NCBI GenBank assembly: GCA_031260235.1
Contig: JAIRKG010000078.1
Span: forward strand, 1 to 9,186
Direction: 5' to 3'
Source: Dysgonamonadaceae bacterium
Lineage (GTDB): Bacteria > Bacteroidota > Bacteroidia > Bacteroidales > Azobacteroidaceae
Length of the DNA stretch: 9,186 nucleotides
Of this stretch, positions 1 through 6,930 are shown in pieces (within the stretch, counting starts at the first letter, position 1; the number at the start of each line of letters is the position of its first letter). The notes beneath the pieces were generated by a model, which saw only the letters and a program-made list of their open reading frames with translations, did not search any database and had not been told where the DNA came from. The position numbers and the translations under genes were made by a program.

Positions 1-149
1 GGGCGGTTGATTGATTTTGTAGCGCAAATTGCTTTTTCTCAAAGTGTTTCGGATTAGGTGTCCAGCCGTCAATGTTTTGTCCGTAATGCAGGAACAGCGA
101 ACACAGCCAAACTCAAAACTTTTGATAGCCAAACAGCATCGTGACTGTT

Positions 150-600
150 CATTTCTTCCTCTTTATTCAACGTCCTTTCTATTTCTTCAATAAACGGCAG
201 TGAAGATTAAAATTTTCCGGCAACAATGTTTGAAAGCGTATATTCCGAAAATACTTATCGGTTGGCTACTGCTTTCCAATGAATATTGGGCATCAATATT
301 ATCCTTCTCTTTAACAATAAGCAATAATTGGTTATTGACTTTCAATTCAATAACTACATAGCAACGTAATTCCAAGTGGTAGAACAGCAAATCAATATTT
401 TGTTCTCTGTTTCCCTCCTGTATTGGATATTACCTCCCGACATACGCAAAGCCCTGTCCCAAATCTAATAAAAACTTGGTAATATTTGTTATCAAAGCGT
501 CTTCCAGTTCCTTTTCCTTGTAGTTTTCCGTAAGAACAATGAAATCAAACTTATATGGGTCTTTGAGTGTAGCTTTTGAATCTGCGTCAATGAATTGGAT
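150..600 (-). pseudogene. Broken DUF1016/YhcG-type PDDEXK nuclease gene (C-terminal part)
   Basis: Read on the minus strand, the translation follows the C-terminal half of DUF1016 (YhcG-like, PDDEXK nuclease) proteins. It begins with TLKDPYKFDF near 574-545, then KFLLDLGQGFAYVGR, then IDLLFYHLELRCYVVIELK, which carries the catalytic E-x-K. Next come KEKDNIDAQYSLE and finally LPENF and LPFIEEIERTLNKEEE. The gene is clearly dead. A TAA at 432-430 stands where the family has Gln (GRQY), consistent with CAA to TAA. Roughly 25-30 residues (the usual GEFKPEYAGKLNFY region) are missing after ELK near 338. The tail segments lie in two further frames, around 223 and 200. The N-terminal DUF1016 domain is absent upstream. 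Intact family members are often found near restriction or other accessory genes. The family call rests on remembered consensus motifs; the disruptions are read directly. Confidence 0.8.
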
Positions 601-1059
601 TTTGATTGATTTTTAATATCTCGCCTTCGGCTCTTGGTATTTTTTAAATGAAAACCTAATTGAAAACCAATCAATTAGGCTTTTTTGATGCTCGGATTTT
701 CCCATACATGTATTGATGTGGTAATTTTCATAAAACTTTCGGCTACTAACTTTTCTTCTGGAATTGGGGAAAATGCAAGATTCGTCAATTCGGTTTGGTA
801 AGTGGAGAAGACTTTCTTTGGTTATCGTATTTTGCAGAGAAATTGATAACACAGCCACATGGCTGATTAGTCAGGCAAATAAACGGATAACAGTATAAAA
901 TGATTGAGAGTAAGATGAAACAAACAGAAATAAAAACAGACCGGCAAATGACTCGCTGCATATCTGGCCGAAGATACAGTCATGGAACGGGCTGTACCGC
1001 CCTGCAACCTGATAAGGATTTGATTCGCTACCGGTTCAGTTAGCCAAACATTGCGACGG
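601..1059. other. Gene-poor, degraded stretch
   Basis: No intact gene is visible. On the minus strand an open stretch from about 815 to the TAA at 677-675 reads like coding sequence (…FSPIPEEKLVAESFMKI…HVWENPSIKKA) and could be the 3' end of a lost gene. I do not recognise it. On the plus strand, a 47-codon frame at 900-1043 has no recognisable product. The stretch joins the nuclease remnant to the TraA splinter and is best read as decayed accessory DNA. Confidence 0.5.
655..686. terminator. AT-rich hairpin, possible terminator
   Basis: A perfect 8-bp inverted repeat, CCTAATTG (655-662) and CAATTAGG (672-679), encloses a 9-nt loop. On the plus strand it is followed by C and six T; on the minus strand it is followed by TTTTC. 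The stem is AT-rich, so it would be weak. A minus-strand TAA (677-675) of an unidentified open stretch falls inside it, so it may have ended that lost gene. Confidence 0.35.
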
Positions 1060-1131
1060 ACAAAGGGCTACAATGTAGCTGTAGTGGATTGCGACTATCC
1101 GCAGTTTTCGATTGCCGACATGCGCCGGCGC
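1060..1131 (+). pseudogene. traA: Fragment of a conjugative-transposon TraA (ParA-family ATPase) gene
   Basis: About 24 codons read TKGYNVAVVDCDYPQFSIAD followed by MRRR. This matches the segment after the Walker A region in TraA, the ParA/MinD-like ATPase of Bacteroides conjugative transposons of the CTnDOT type, which has KGYNV-VVDCD-PQ-SI followed by an Arg-rich stretch. The essential Walker A loop (KGGVGKT) that should lie about 30 residues upstream is absent. The preceding sequence is unrelated, and homology stops abruptly after MRRR. Intact TraA is about 250 residues, so this is a splinter that cannot function. It shows that an integrative conjugative element once sat here or recombined here. 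The assignment is from memory of the family; the abrupt edges are read directly. Confidence 0.7.
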
Positions 1132-1446
1132 ACTGAACAGTTGCACGTCGCTCGAAGGAATTATCCTGCAATCGCCGATTACGCCGGAATGTATTCAGAC
1201 CGACACATACGTGATAAACCTCGCGCGCAACGAACAACCGGTAGATATACTTGAAGACTGGAAGAGGACATCATTCTCTTTACTGTGCGTATCGCTTCCG
1301 TCCGCTACAACGACGAGCCGATGCTGGCGGAAAATACCACGCTGCCACCATTACGCAAAAAAGATTTTTTCGAAGGACAAAAAGAAAAAAAGGGAAAAGA
1401 AGAGAAAAAAGAAAAAGCGCCCAAAGGCGGGGCGAAGTGGCGGTAA
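1132..1446 (+). pseudogene. Frameshifted remnant of an unidentified lysine-rich protein gene
   Basis: Two plus-strand frames join into one plausible reading. Frame 2 (about 1142-1261) gives …LQSPITPECIQTDTYVINLARNEQPVDILEDW…. Frame 1 (1261-1446) continues EEDIILFTVRIASVRYNDEP…, then a very basic tail with Lys/Glu runs, and ends at TAA 1444-1446. The switch near 1255-1262 implies an indel. The tail is encoded by an A-rich tract at about 1376-1420. I do not recognise the protein. Its position right after the TraA splinter suggests it also comes from the lost mobile element. It could instead be two unrelated fragments, or non-coding. Confidence 0.35.
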
Positions 1447-1655
1447 CAGACATCGCGTCGCAGGAAAAGATAGATGTCATAATGAAAAAGTAGCCACGTA
1501 TGCCCGGCAACTGATTATTCGGGAAAGCAATATAACCGAACGCCGTCCGGTAACACGCTGCAATCTGATTAACTCGGTAAGGAGCGACAACAACCTGCAC
1601 GGCTTTACAAAGGAAGCCTTTCCGACAGAATGTAAAGTCACATCCTAAATCATTG
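1447..1655. other. Degraded stretch, no intact gene
   Basis: A plus-strand frame reads …VATYARQLIIRESNITERRPV… and …NLINSVRSDNNLHGFTKEAF…, which has coding-like composition. It has no credible start and I cannot assign a family. It probably continues the mobile-element debris to the left. The minus-strand frame over the same bases (1280-1666) would have to start inside the promoter at 1656-1686, so it is not accepted as a gene. Confidence 0.3.
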
Positions 1656-1686
1656 CAAAGGTACAATTTTCTCTTGAATTAAACAA
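1656..1686 (-). promoter_or_regulatory. Orphan Bacteroidetes-type promoter
   Basis: On the minus strand, TTG (1686-1684) is followed after 20 nt by TACCTTTG (1663-1656). This fits the Bacteroidetes sigma pattern TTTG-N19-21-TAnnTTTG well, with the -33 element reduced to TTG. It points into the decayed region, where no intact minus-strand gene follows. It may be a leftover from a removed gene or element end. Confidence 0.5.
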
Positions 1687-1736
1687 GGATTTGAAGCGTT
1701 TTTTTGTAAAAAAACACTGTTTTTGCTGTTTGATTG

Positions 1737-1772
1737 AAAAAAGCCTCGCCAAATTTCGGCGAGGCTTTTTTT
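1737..1772. terminator. Strong bidirectional intrinsic terminator
   Basis: Stem GCCTCGCC (1743-1750) pairs perfectly with GGCGAGGC (1758-1765) around a 7-nt loop. Six A precede it (1737-1742) and seven T follow it (1766-1772), so either strand gives a GC-rich hairpin followed by a U-tract. It seals the decayed region off from the enolase side. Confidence 0.8.
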
Positions 1773-1907
1773 GTCTTATAAGATTAGTTATTGCATGAAT
1801 TTTGGCACATTTCATTTTTCTTTAATATTTATTAAAAATACGCATTTCGTTTTTACTTTTTGGTATATTTCGTTTTTCCGGATTAACTTGGCTTGGGGGC
1901 GTTGTGT

Positions 1908-1943
1908 GGATTGCCACGCCGCTATCGCGGCTCGCAATGACGG
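1908..1943. repeat. Small palindromic repeat, REP-like
   Basis: An imperfect hairpin forms from ATTGC (1910-1914) with GCAAT (1934-1938) and GCCGC (1918-1922) with GCGGC (1927-1931), around a TATC loop with a small internal bulge. On the minus strand it reads CGTCATTGCGAG … GTGGCAATCC. This resembles a dispersed intergenic repeat I recall from many bacterial genomes. It sits in an otherwise AT-rich gap and has no coding role. Only one copy is in the window, so its repeat status is inferred from resemblance. Confidence 0.55.
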
Positions 1944-1961
1944 TGTGGGCAGGCGGCTGGA

Positions 1962-1987
1962 GCGGGGGGGGGGGAGACTTCCCCCGC
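1962..1987. repeat. G11 homopolymer with facing C5 tract
   Basis: Eleven consecutive G (1964-1974) are followed after AGACTT by CCCCC (1981-1985). GCGGGGG (1962-1968) can pair with CCCCCGC (1981-1987). The tract is prone to slippage and its exact length may be a sequencing artefact. It lies between genes, not in a reading frame or recognisable promoter spacer. Confidence 0.6.
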
Positions 1988-2026
1988 GAGATTATTGCTT
2001 GATAGAGTGGACTTTCCTTCATCTGC

Positions 2027-2068
2027 AAAAACAGAGAGGGGTTGCCTGATTTCTCAGACAGCCCCTCT
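2027..2068 (-). terminator. Intrinsic terminator of enolase
   Basis: It starts 22 nt past the enolase stop codon on the minus strand. AGAGGGG (2035-2041) pairs with CCCCTCT (2062-2068), and the stem extends inward through about eight more positions, with one mismatch and one G-T wobble, to a TTTC loop (2050-2053). On the minus strand it is followed by CTG and five T (2031-2027). Confidence 0.8.
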
Positions 2069-2090
2069 GCATAAACATCCAAATATAAAT

Positions 2091-3389
<1,299 letters not shown>

Positions 3390-3418
3390 TTAAAATTTGA
3401 AAATTATTTTTTACGGCG

Positions 3419-3426
3419 CAAAGTTA
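3419..3426 (-). promoter_or_regulatory. Enolase promoter, -7 box
   Basis: The minus strand carries TAACTTTG (3426-3419), an exact match to the Bacteroidetes -7 consensus TAnnTTTG, followed by CGCCG. The 5' leader would be about 30 nt. No TTTG is visible 19-21 nt upstream; the -33 region falls at the end of the preceding gene. Confidence 0.65.
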
Positions 3427-3448
3427 AGAAAAAAAATTAAACTCGCGT

Positions 3449-5485
3449 TCATGTAGCGAAATATTTAATGGAGAAAAAAATTGATTGTCTGCTCCGGTGG
3501 TGTAGCCTTCGGACGTAATCTATCCGCAAGAGTCCGAATATATTGTCCAGACCGATGTTTATTTCCGTATAGGGGATGTTGCCCAAGGTGCTGATTCCGT
3601 TACCGAACGGAAATAATTCGGGGTGCAGCCGTGGGTTATTGTTGTCGGACAGAGGGCCGTATATGGTTTTTAATCCGAGATTTGTCCGGATTTTGCTTTT
3701 GGGATATATGATTTTTATCGGCGACAGGTTGAAGGTAAGACCGAGGTTGCAGGAGAGATATCTGTCGGTTACAAATTCGTAGTAATTCATCAGATTATAG
3801 TCTTCCTTATCGAAGATATAGCCTTGATTTCCGGCGGGGATAAACAGAATTGGAAAAGGGATGCGGTTCCAAACTTTTCCGCCCGATAAATGAATATCCG
3901 TATGTCCGGCTCGGAAAGGGAAATAGATTTTTTTGTAGAGGCTGAAACTTGTAATGCTGTAATTATAATATGAATCGAACACTCCTTTAATTCCCTTTCG
4001 GTAATGTATATTGACGTCGAAATCGGCATTTTGGAAAATAAACCGGCTGCTCCGCAGTTTGATGAATTTTTCACACGGCGCATAACGAAGTGAAAAGTTT
4101 AATTCGGCGTTTTTGTATGACCGTATTTCCCCTAACGGGTTATCGTAAATGTATTTTACCCCTGATTCGGCGGAGAAATACCGGAGGATATTTTTTTCAT
4201 ATTTCACCTGTCCTATTTTTTGAAGAGACATACTTTTTGTTCCCGAATGTGAAAACGAATAAAAAATTTGGTCTCGTTCGTCTTTCAAAAGGTCGTATCC
4301 GGGGAGGTTCAGGTCGCGCACATAAGTGAAGCGGAGTTGATTGTTGCGGTTGTAAGAATAGCCGATATCTCCTCTGTATTTAGGTGTTCTATCGCGGAAT
4401 CCATAGGCAAGGTAGCCGCCTGCCGAAAAATGCCGATTGAGTTTCTTTGTTGTGTTTCCGCCGATTCTCAGCCGAAGTCCCTCCAATTCGTTGTAGTGAA
4501 TCGTGTGGCTTAAGGGACCGATTTCCAGTTTGTCGCCGACGATTCCTGTTTTATCGGTCAGAAGCAGGATAGCGGTTTTTTGCATATTCCGGTAAGCCCG
4601 CGTATGGCTGGCTTCTTCAATCAGGCTGGCAATTTTTTCTTCGGAAGGAGTTAGGAGGGAATCTCCGGTTTGATATGTCGGAATTTCGGTTTTGTTCAGC
4701 AGCAAACCTGCTTTGCCGTCATTGCCGAGATAGAACAGGTTTTCTTTTTTTTCGGGAGTGTGCGTAAACAACATTTCATTCACTCCCTTGTGTCGGGCGA
4801 AATAATTGACGGTAAACACGGCTTTTACTAAAGAAAAGTCCTTGATCGATACGTATAAATAACCTTCAAATGTATTGTCAACCTGCTTTTTGGAAAAAAA
4901 GGCGATCTCATAAACAGGAATGCTTTCGATTTTTTCTATTCCGGACAAATAGTAATGATAAGTCTTCATTGCATTTTTGGCGAGCGGACTTTTGATGAAA
5001 ACAGACAGTGCCTCGTTTTTATCTTTGGCGAGGTCAATATCACCCGTCCATTCGTCAAGCAGGTATGACAGGTTTTCCGAGTCGATGAAATCAAATATAT
5101 TTTCGGTAGAGATACTGTCTTTATATTCCTGCGCCAGAAAAAGGGTCATGTTTCGGTCGGACGATTTGTTGTTGGAATGTCCATGCTTCAACCACGAACC
5201 GTAATATTTGTGTATATATTTCAGGTTTTCTTCCATGAATTGGGCATTGATGACCAAATCCAGCGCTGTTTTGCGGAAATAATACGGCTTTGGAGTATTG
5301 AAAGCAGAGGAATCCTGCGCTATCAATTTGGCGGCAATGTCGTCGGCTTTTTGGGAGAACGGGTAATGTCGTAGCGCGTGAAGTCCCCATGCTTTGTATT
5401 TTATTTCGAGCGGTGACTTTTGCGCCCGGGTTGTTGCGAGGCAAAAGAGTAAGAGGATGAATAACAGTAGCGGGGGGATTTTCAT
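3449..5485 (-). CDS. DUF5686-family outer-membrane beta-barrel protein
   Basis: A 678-residue exported protein whose function is unknown. Residues 1-21 are a signal peptide: a Lys, a long Leu/Phe-rich core, and likely cleavage after TRA before Gln22. Residues about 22-230 form a periplasmic part with the DUF5686 hallmark at 176-222 (YHYYLSGIE…PVYEIAFFSKK…TFEGYLYV). From about 330 to the end are alternating aromatic and polar strands typical of a barrel. The C-terminus has PYTEINIGLDNIFGLLRIDYVRRL, matching the family's conserved PY-E---G--NIF--LR-D---RL. Family members I recall have about 800 or more residues, with a carboxypeptidase-regulatory-like domain after the signal peptide. That domain is missing here. 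The ATG at 5485 is chosen over an upstream TTG (5521) because it directly starts the signal peptide. It has its own promoter, and enolase lies 68 bp downstream behind a separate promoter. Confidence 0.8.
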   Translation of the reverse strand: MKIPPLLLFILLLFCLATTRAQKSPLEIKYKAWGLHALRHYPFSQKADDIAAKLIAQDSSAFNTPKPYYFRKTALDLVINAQFMEENLKYIHKYYGSWLKHGHSNNKSSDRNMTLFLAQEYKDSISTENIFDFIDSENLSYLLDEWTGDIDLAKDKNEALSVFIKSPLAKNAMKTYHYYLSGIEKIESIPVYEIAFFSKKQVDNTFEGYLYVSIKDFSLVKAVFTVNYFARHKGVNEMLFTHTPEKKENLFYLGNDGKAGLLLNKTEIPTYQTGDSLLTPSEEKIASLIEEASHTRAYRNMQKTAILLLTDKTGIVGDKLEIGPLSHTIHYNELEGLRLRIGGNTTKKLNRHFSAGGYLAYGFRDRTPKYRGDIGYSYNRNNQLRFTYVRDLNLPGYDLLKDERDQIFYSFSHSGTKSMSLQKIGQVKYEKNILRYFSAESGVKYIYDNPLGEIRSYKNAELNFSLRYAPCEKFIKLRSSRFIFQNADFDVNIHYRKGIKGVFDSYYNYSITSFSLYKKIYFPFRAGHTDIHLSGGKVWNRIPFPILFIPAGNQGYIFDKEDYNLMNYYEFVTDRYLSCNLGLTFNLSPIKIIYPKSKIRTNLGLKTIYGPLSDNNNPRLHPELFPFGNGISTLGNIPYTEINIGLDNIFGLLRIDYVRRLHHRSRQSIFFSIKYFAT

Positions 5486-5569
5486 GATCAAAAAGATAAT
5501 TGTTTTTTGGGGGCTGCACAATCGAAAAATACATCAGTCGTATGGTAAAGATATGTCCGGCAGACACCG

Positions 5570-5577
5570 CAAAGATA
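5570..5577 (-). promoter_or_regulatory. Promoter of the DUF5686 gene, -7 box
   Basis: The minus strand carries TATCTTTG (5577-5570), an exact TAnnTTTG match followed by CGG. Transcription would start near 5563, giving a leader of about 75-80 nt before the ATG at 5485. No clear -33 TTTG is present at the usual spacing; TTTT lies nearby. Confidence 0.6.
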
Positions 5578-5760
5578 ACGAATATTTATTACGTAAAAGG
5601 AGCTTATCAGATATATAGATATGTCCCGAACGGGGTTGGGGAAAACAATGGAGTTGAATTATAAACAGGAGAGAGCGATATAAATAGGACATAGTTACAT
5701 GAAATATGAAAAAAATAAGAAAATATTTTGAGAAACGGCACAGATTAAATAAAGAAGTAT

Positions 5761-5768
5761 TACCTTTG
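5761..5768 (+). promoter_or_regulatory. Promoter of the 4-hydroxybutyrate cluster, -7 box
   Basis: TACCTTTG (5761-5768) followed by CCGCTGA is a canonical Bacteroidetes -7 box. The leader to the ATG at 5801 would be about 25 nt. The only TTTG upstream (5727-5730) is 30 nt away, too far for a standard -33 element. The promoter may therefore be weak or need an activator. Confidence 0.65.
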
Positions 5769-5800
5769 CCGCTGATTTTTAACAAAAAGGTAAAAAGAAT

Positions 5801-6916
5801 ATGCAGTTATTTAAGTTAAGAACTAAACTACATCAATTCAATACTTTTGGCGATTTTGCGAAAGAATTTGATTTGGGGAAAAATGACTTGGTTATCACCA
5901 ATGAGTTTTTATTTGAACCGTTTATTAAGCCACTGAATCTTCCTTGCCATTTCATAATGCAAGAAAAATATGGAGTGGGCGAGCCTTCGGACGAAATGAT
6001 GAACCGGATACTGACCGATGTAAATCATCTCAATTACAAACGTATTATTGCAATAGGAGGAGGAACAGTTATTGATATTTCAAAACTGTTTGTACTGAAA
6101 AATGTTGCGGACGTTACCAATGCTTTTGAGCGCAAAATTCCCATCATCAAAGACAAGGAACTCGTTGTCATTCCAACCACTTGCGGAACGGGTAGCGAAG
6201 TTACCAATATTTCCATTGCGGAAATAAAATCGAAACACACTAAATTAGGTTTGGCAGACGATGCGTTGTTGGCAGACGACGCTGTTTTAATTCCCGAATT
6301 ACTCAAAGGGCTTCCATTCCGGTTCTATGCCGCCAGCGCAATTGACGCACTGATACATGCCGTAGAATCGTATGTATCGCCCAAAGCAAGTCCATATAGC
6401 CAACTGTTTAGTAAAGAGGCTATCGGTCTTTCGCTGGATATATTTAAAAATATTGCAAATAAAGGCGAAAATTATCGCTTTGAACGATTGGGCGATATGC
6501 TTATAGCCAGCAATTACGCAGGCATTGCTTTTGGTAATGCGGGAGTTGGCGCCGTACATGCGCTCTCATATCCTCTTGGCGGCGCTTATCATGTGCCTCA
6601 CGGCGAAGCGAATTACCAGTTCTTTACCAAAGTATTTAAGGTATATCAGCAAAAAAATCCGACAGGCAGTATAGTGGCGCTGAACCATCTGCTTGCTGAA
6701 GGTTTGAATACCTCTACAGACAAGGTTTACGAAAATTTAGACGCCATTCTTGCAAAAATGTTGCCTAAAAAACCGCTTAAGGAATATGGCTTGAAAAATA
6801 CCGATATTGATGTGTTCACCGAGAACGTAATAAATACCCAGCAACGTCTGTTGGCAAATAATTATACGCCGTTTACTAAAGAAGATATAAGAAATATATT
6901 TAAAGAACTGTATTAA
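5801..6916 (+). CDS. 4hbD: 4-hydroxybutyrate dehydrogenase (group III, iron-type)
   Basis: NAD(H)-dependent cytosolic enzyme interconverting succinate semialdehyde and 4-hydroxybutyrate. Its 371 residues equal the length I recall for the P. gingivalis enzyme, and it resembles that enzyme from end to end (start MQLFKL, end RLLANNY followed by the final LY). Group III alcohol dehydrogenase marks are the nucleotide-binding IAIGGGTVIDISK (83-95), IPTTCGTGSEVTN (124-136), and metal ligands Asp182 and His186 (AIDALIHAVESYVSP), His253 (GVGAVHALSYPLGG) and His267 (HVPHGEANY). No key residue is missing. It is the first gene of the plus-strand cluster and lies 14 bp before the semialdehyde dehydrogenase, so the two are surely co-transcribed. 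In P. gingivalis the pair runs reductively from succinyl-CoA towards butyrate; the direction here cannot be read from sequence. Confidence 0.92.
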   Translation: MQLFKLRTKLHQFNTFGDFAKEFDLGKNDLVITNEFLFEPFIKPLNLPCHFIMQEKYGVGEPSDEMMNRILTDVNHLNYKRIIAIGGGTVIDISKLFVLKNVADVTNAFERKIPIIKDKELVVIPTTCGTGSEVTNISIAEIKSKHTKLGLADDALLADDAVLIPELLKGLPFRFYAASAIDALIHAVESYVSPKASPYSQLFSKEAIGLSLDIFKNIANKGENYRFERLGDMLIASNYAGIAFGNAGVGAVHALSYPLGGAYHVPHGEANYQFFTKVFKVYQQKNPTGSIVALNHLLAEGLNTSTDKVYENLDAILAKMLPKKPLKEYGLKNTDIDVFTENVINTQQRLLANNYTPFTKEDIRNIFKELY

Positions 6917-6930
6917 ACCGTAAAAAAGAG

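Larger units (their letters stand above)
5486..5800. other. Divergent intergenic region with spaced TATGTCC motifs
   Basis: This 315-bp gap separates two divergent genes and holds a promoter for each. It also holds TATGTCC at 5552-5558 and 5620-5626, and an inverted copy GGACATA at 5687-5693, with centres 68 and 67 bp apart. The first two are part of a 10-bp direct repeat AGATATGTCC (5549-5558 and 5617-5626). These could be regulator sites, but chance is possible. A short palindrome CCCGAACGGG lies at 5625-5634. No RNA gene or riboswitch is evident. Confidence 0.35.

Noticed and set aside
900..1043. 47-codon plus-strand frame in the decayed region
   Set aside because: No ribosome-binding site, promoter or recognisable sequence. 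It sits among gene fragments.
1280..1666. 128-codon minus-strand frame below the orphan promoter
   Set aside because: Its first codon (TTG at 1666) is inside the promoter, upstream of any possible transcription start. The translation is antisense to better plus-strand readings.
5486..5521. Upstream TTG start for the DUF5686 gene, adding 12 residues
   Set aside because: The ATG at 5485 begins a standard signal peptide. The extension would put a non-signal sequence in front of it.
5121..5567. 148-codon minus-strand frame at the 5' end of the DUF5686 gene
   Set aside because: It overlaps the signal peptide and conserved N-terminal coding region in another frame, and runs through the promoter region. 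It is a shadow.
5706..5819. 37-codon plus-strand frame MKKIRKYFEK… just before 4hbD
   Set aside because: It contains the -7 box of the cluster promoter and ends inside 4hbD, so the normal transcript would lack its start. No support beyond being open.
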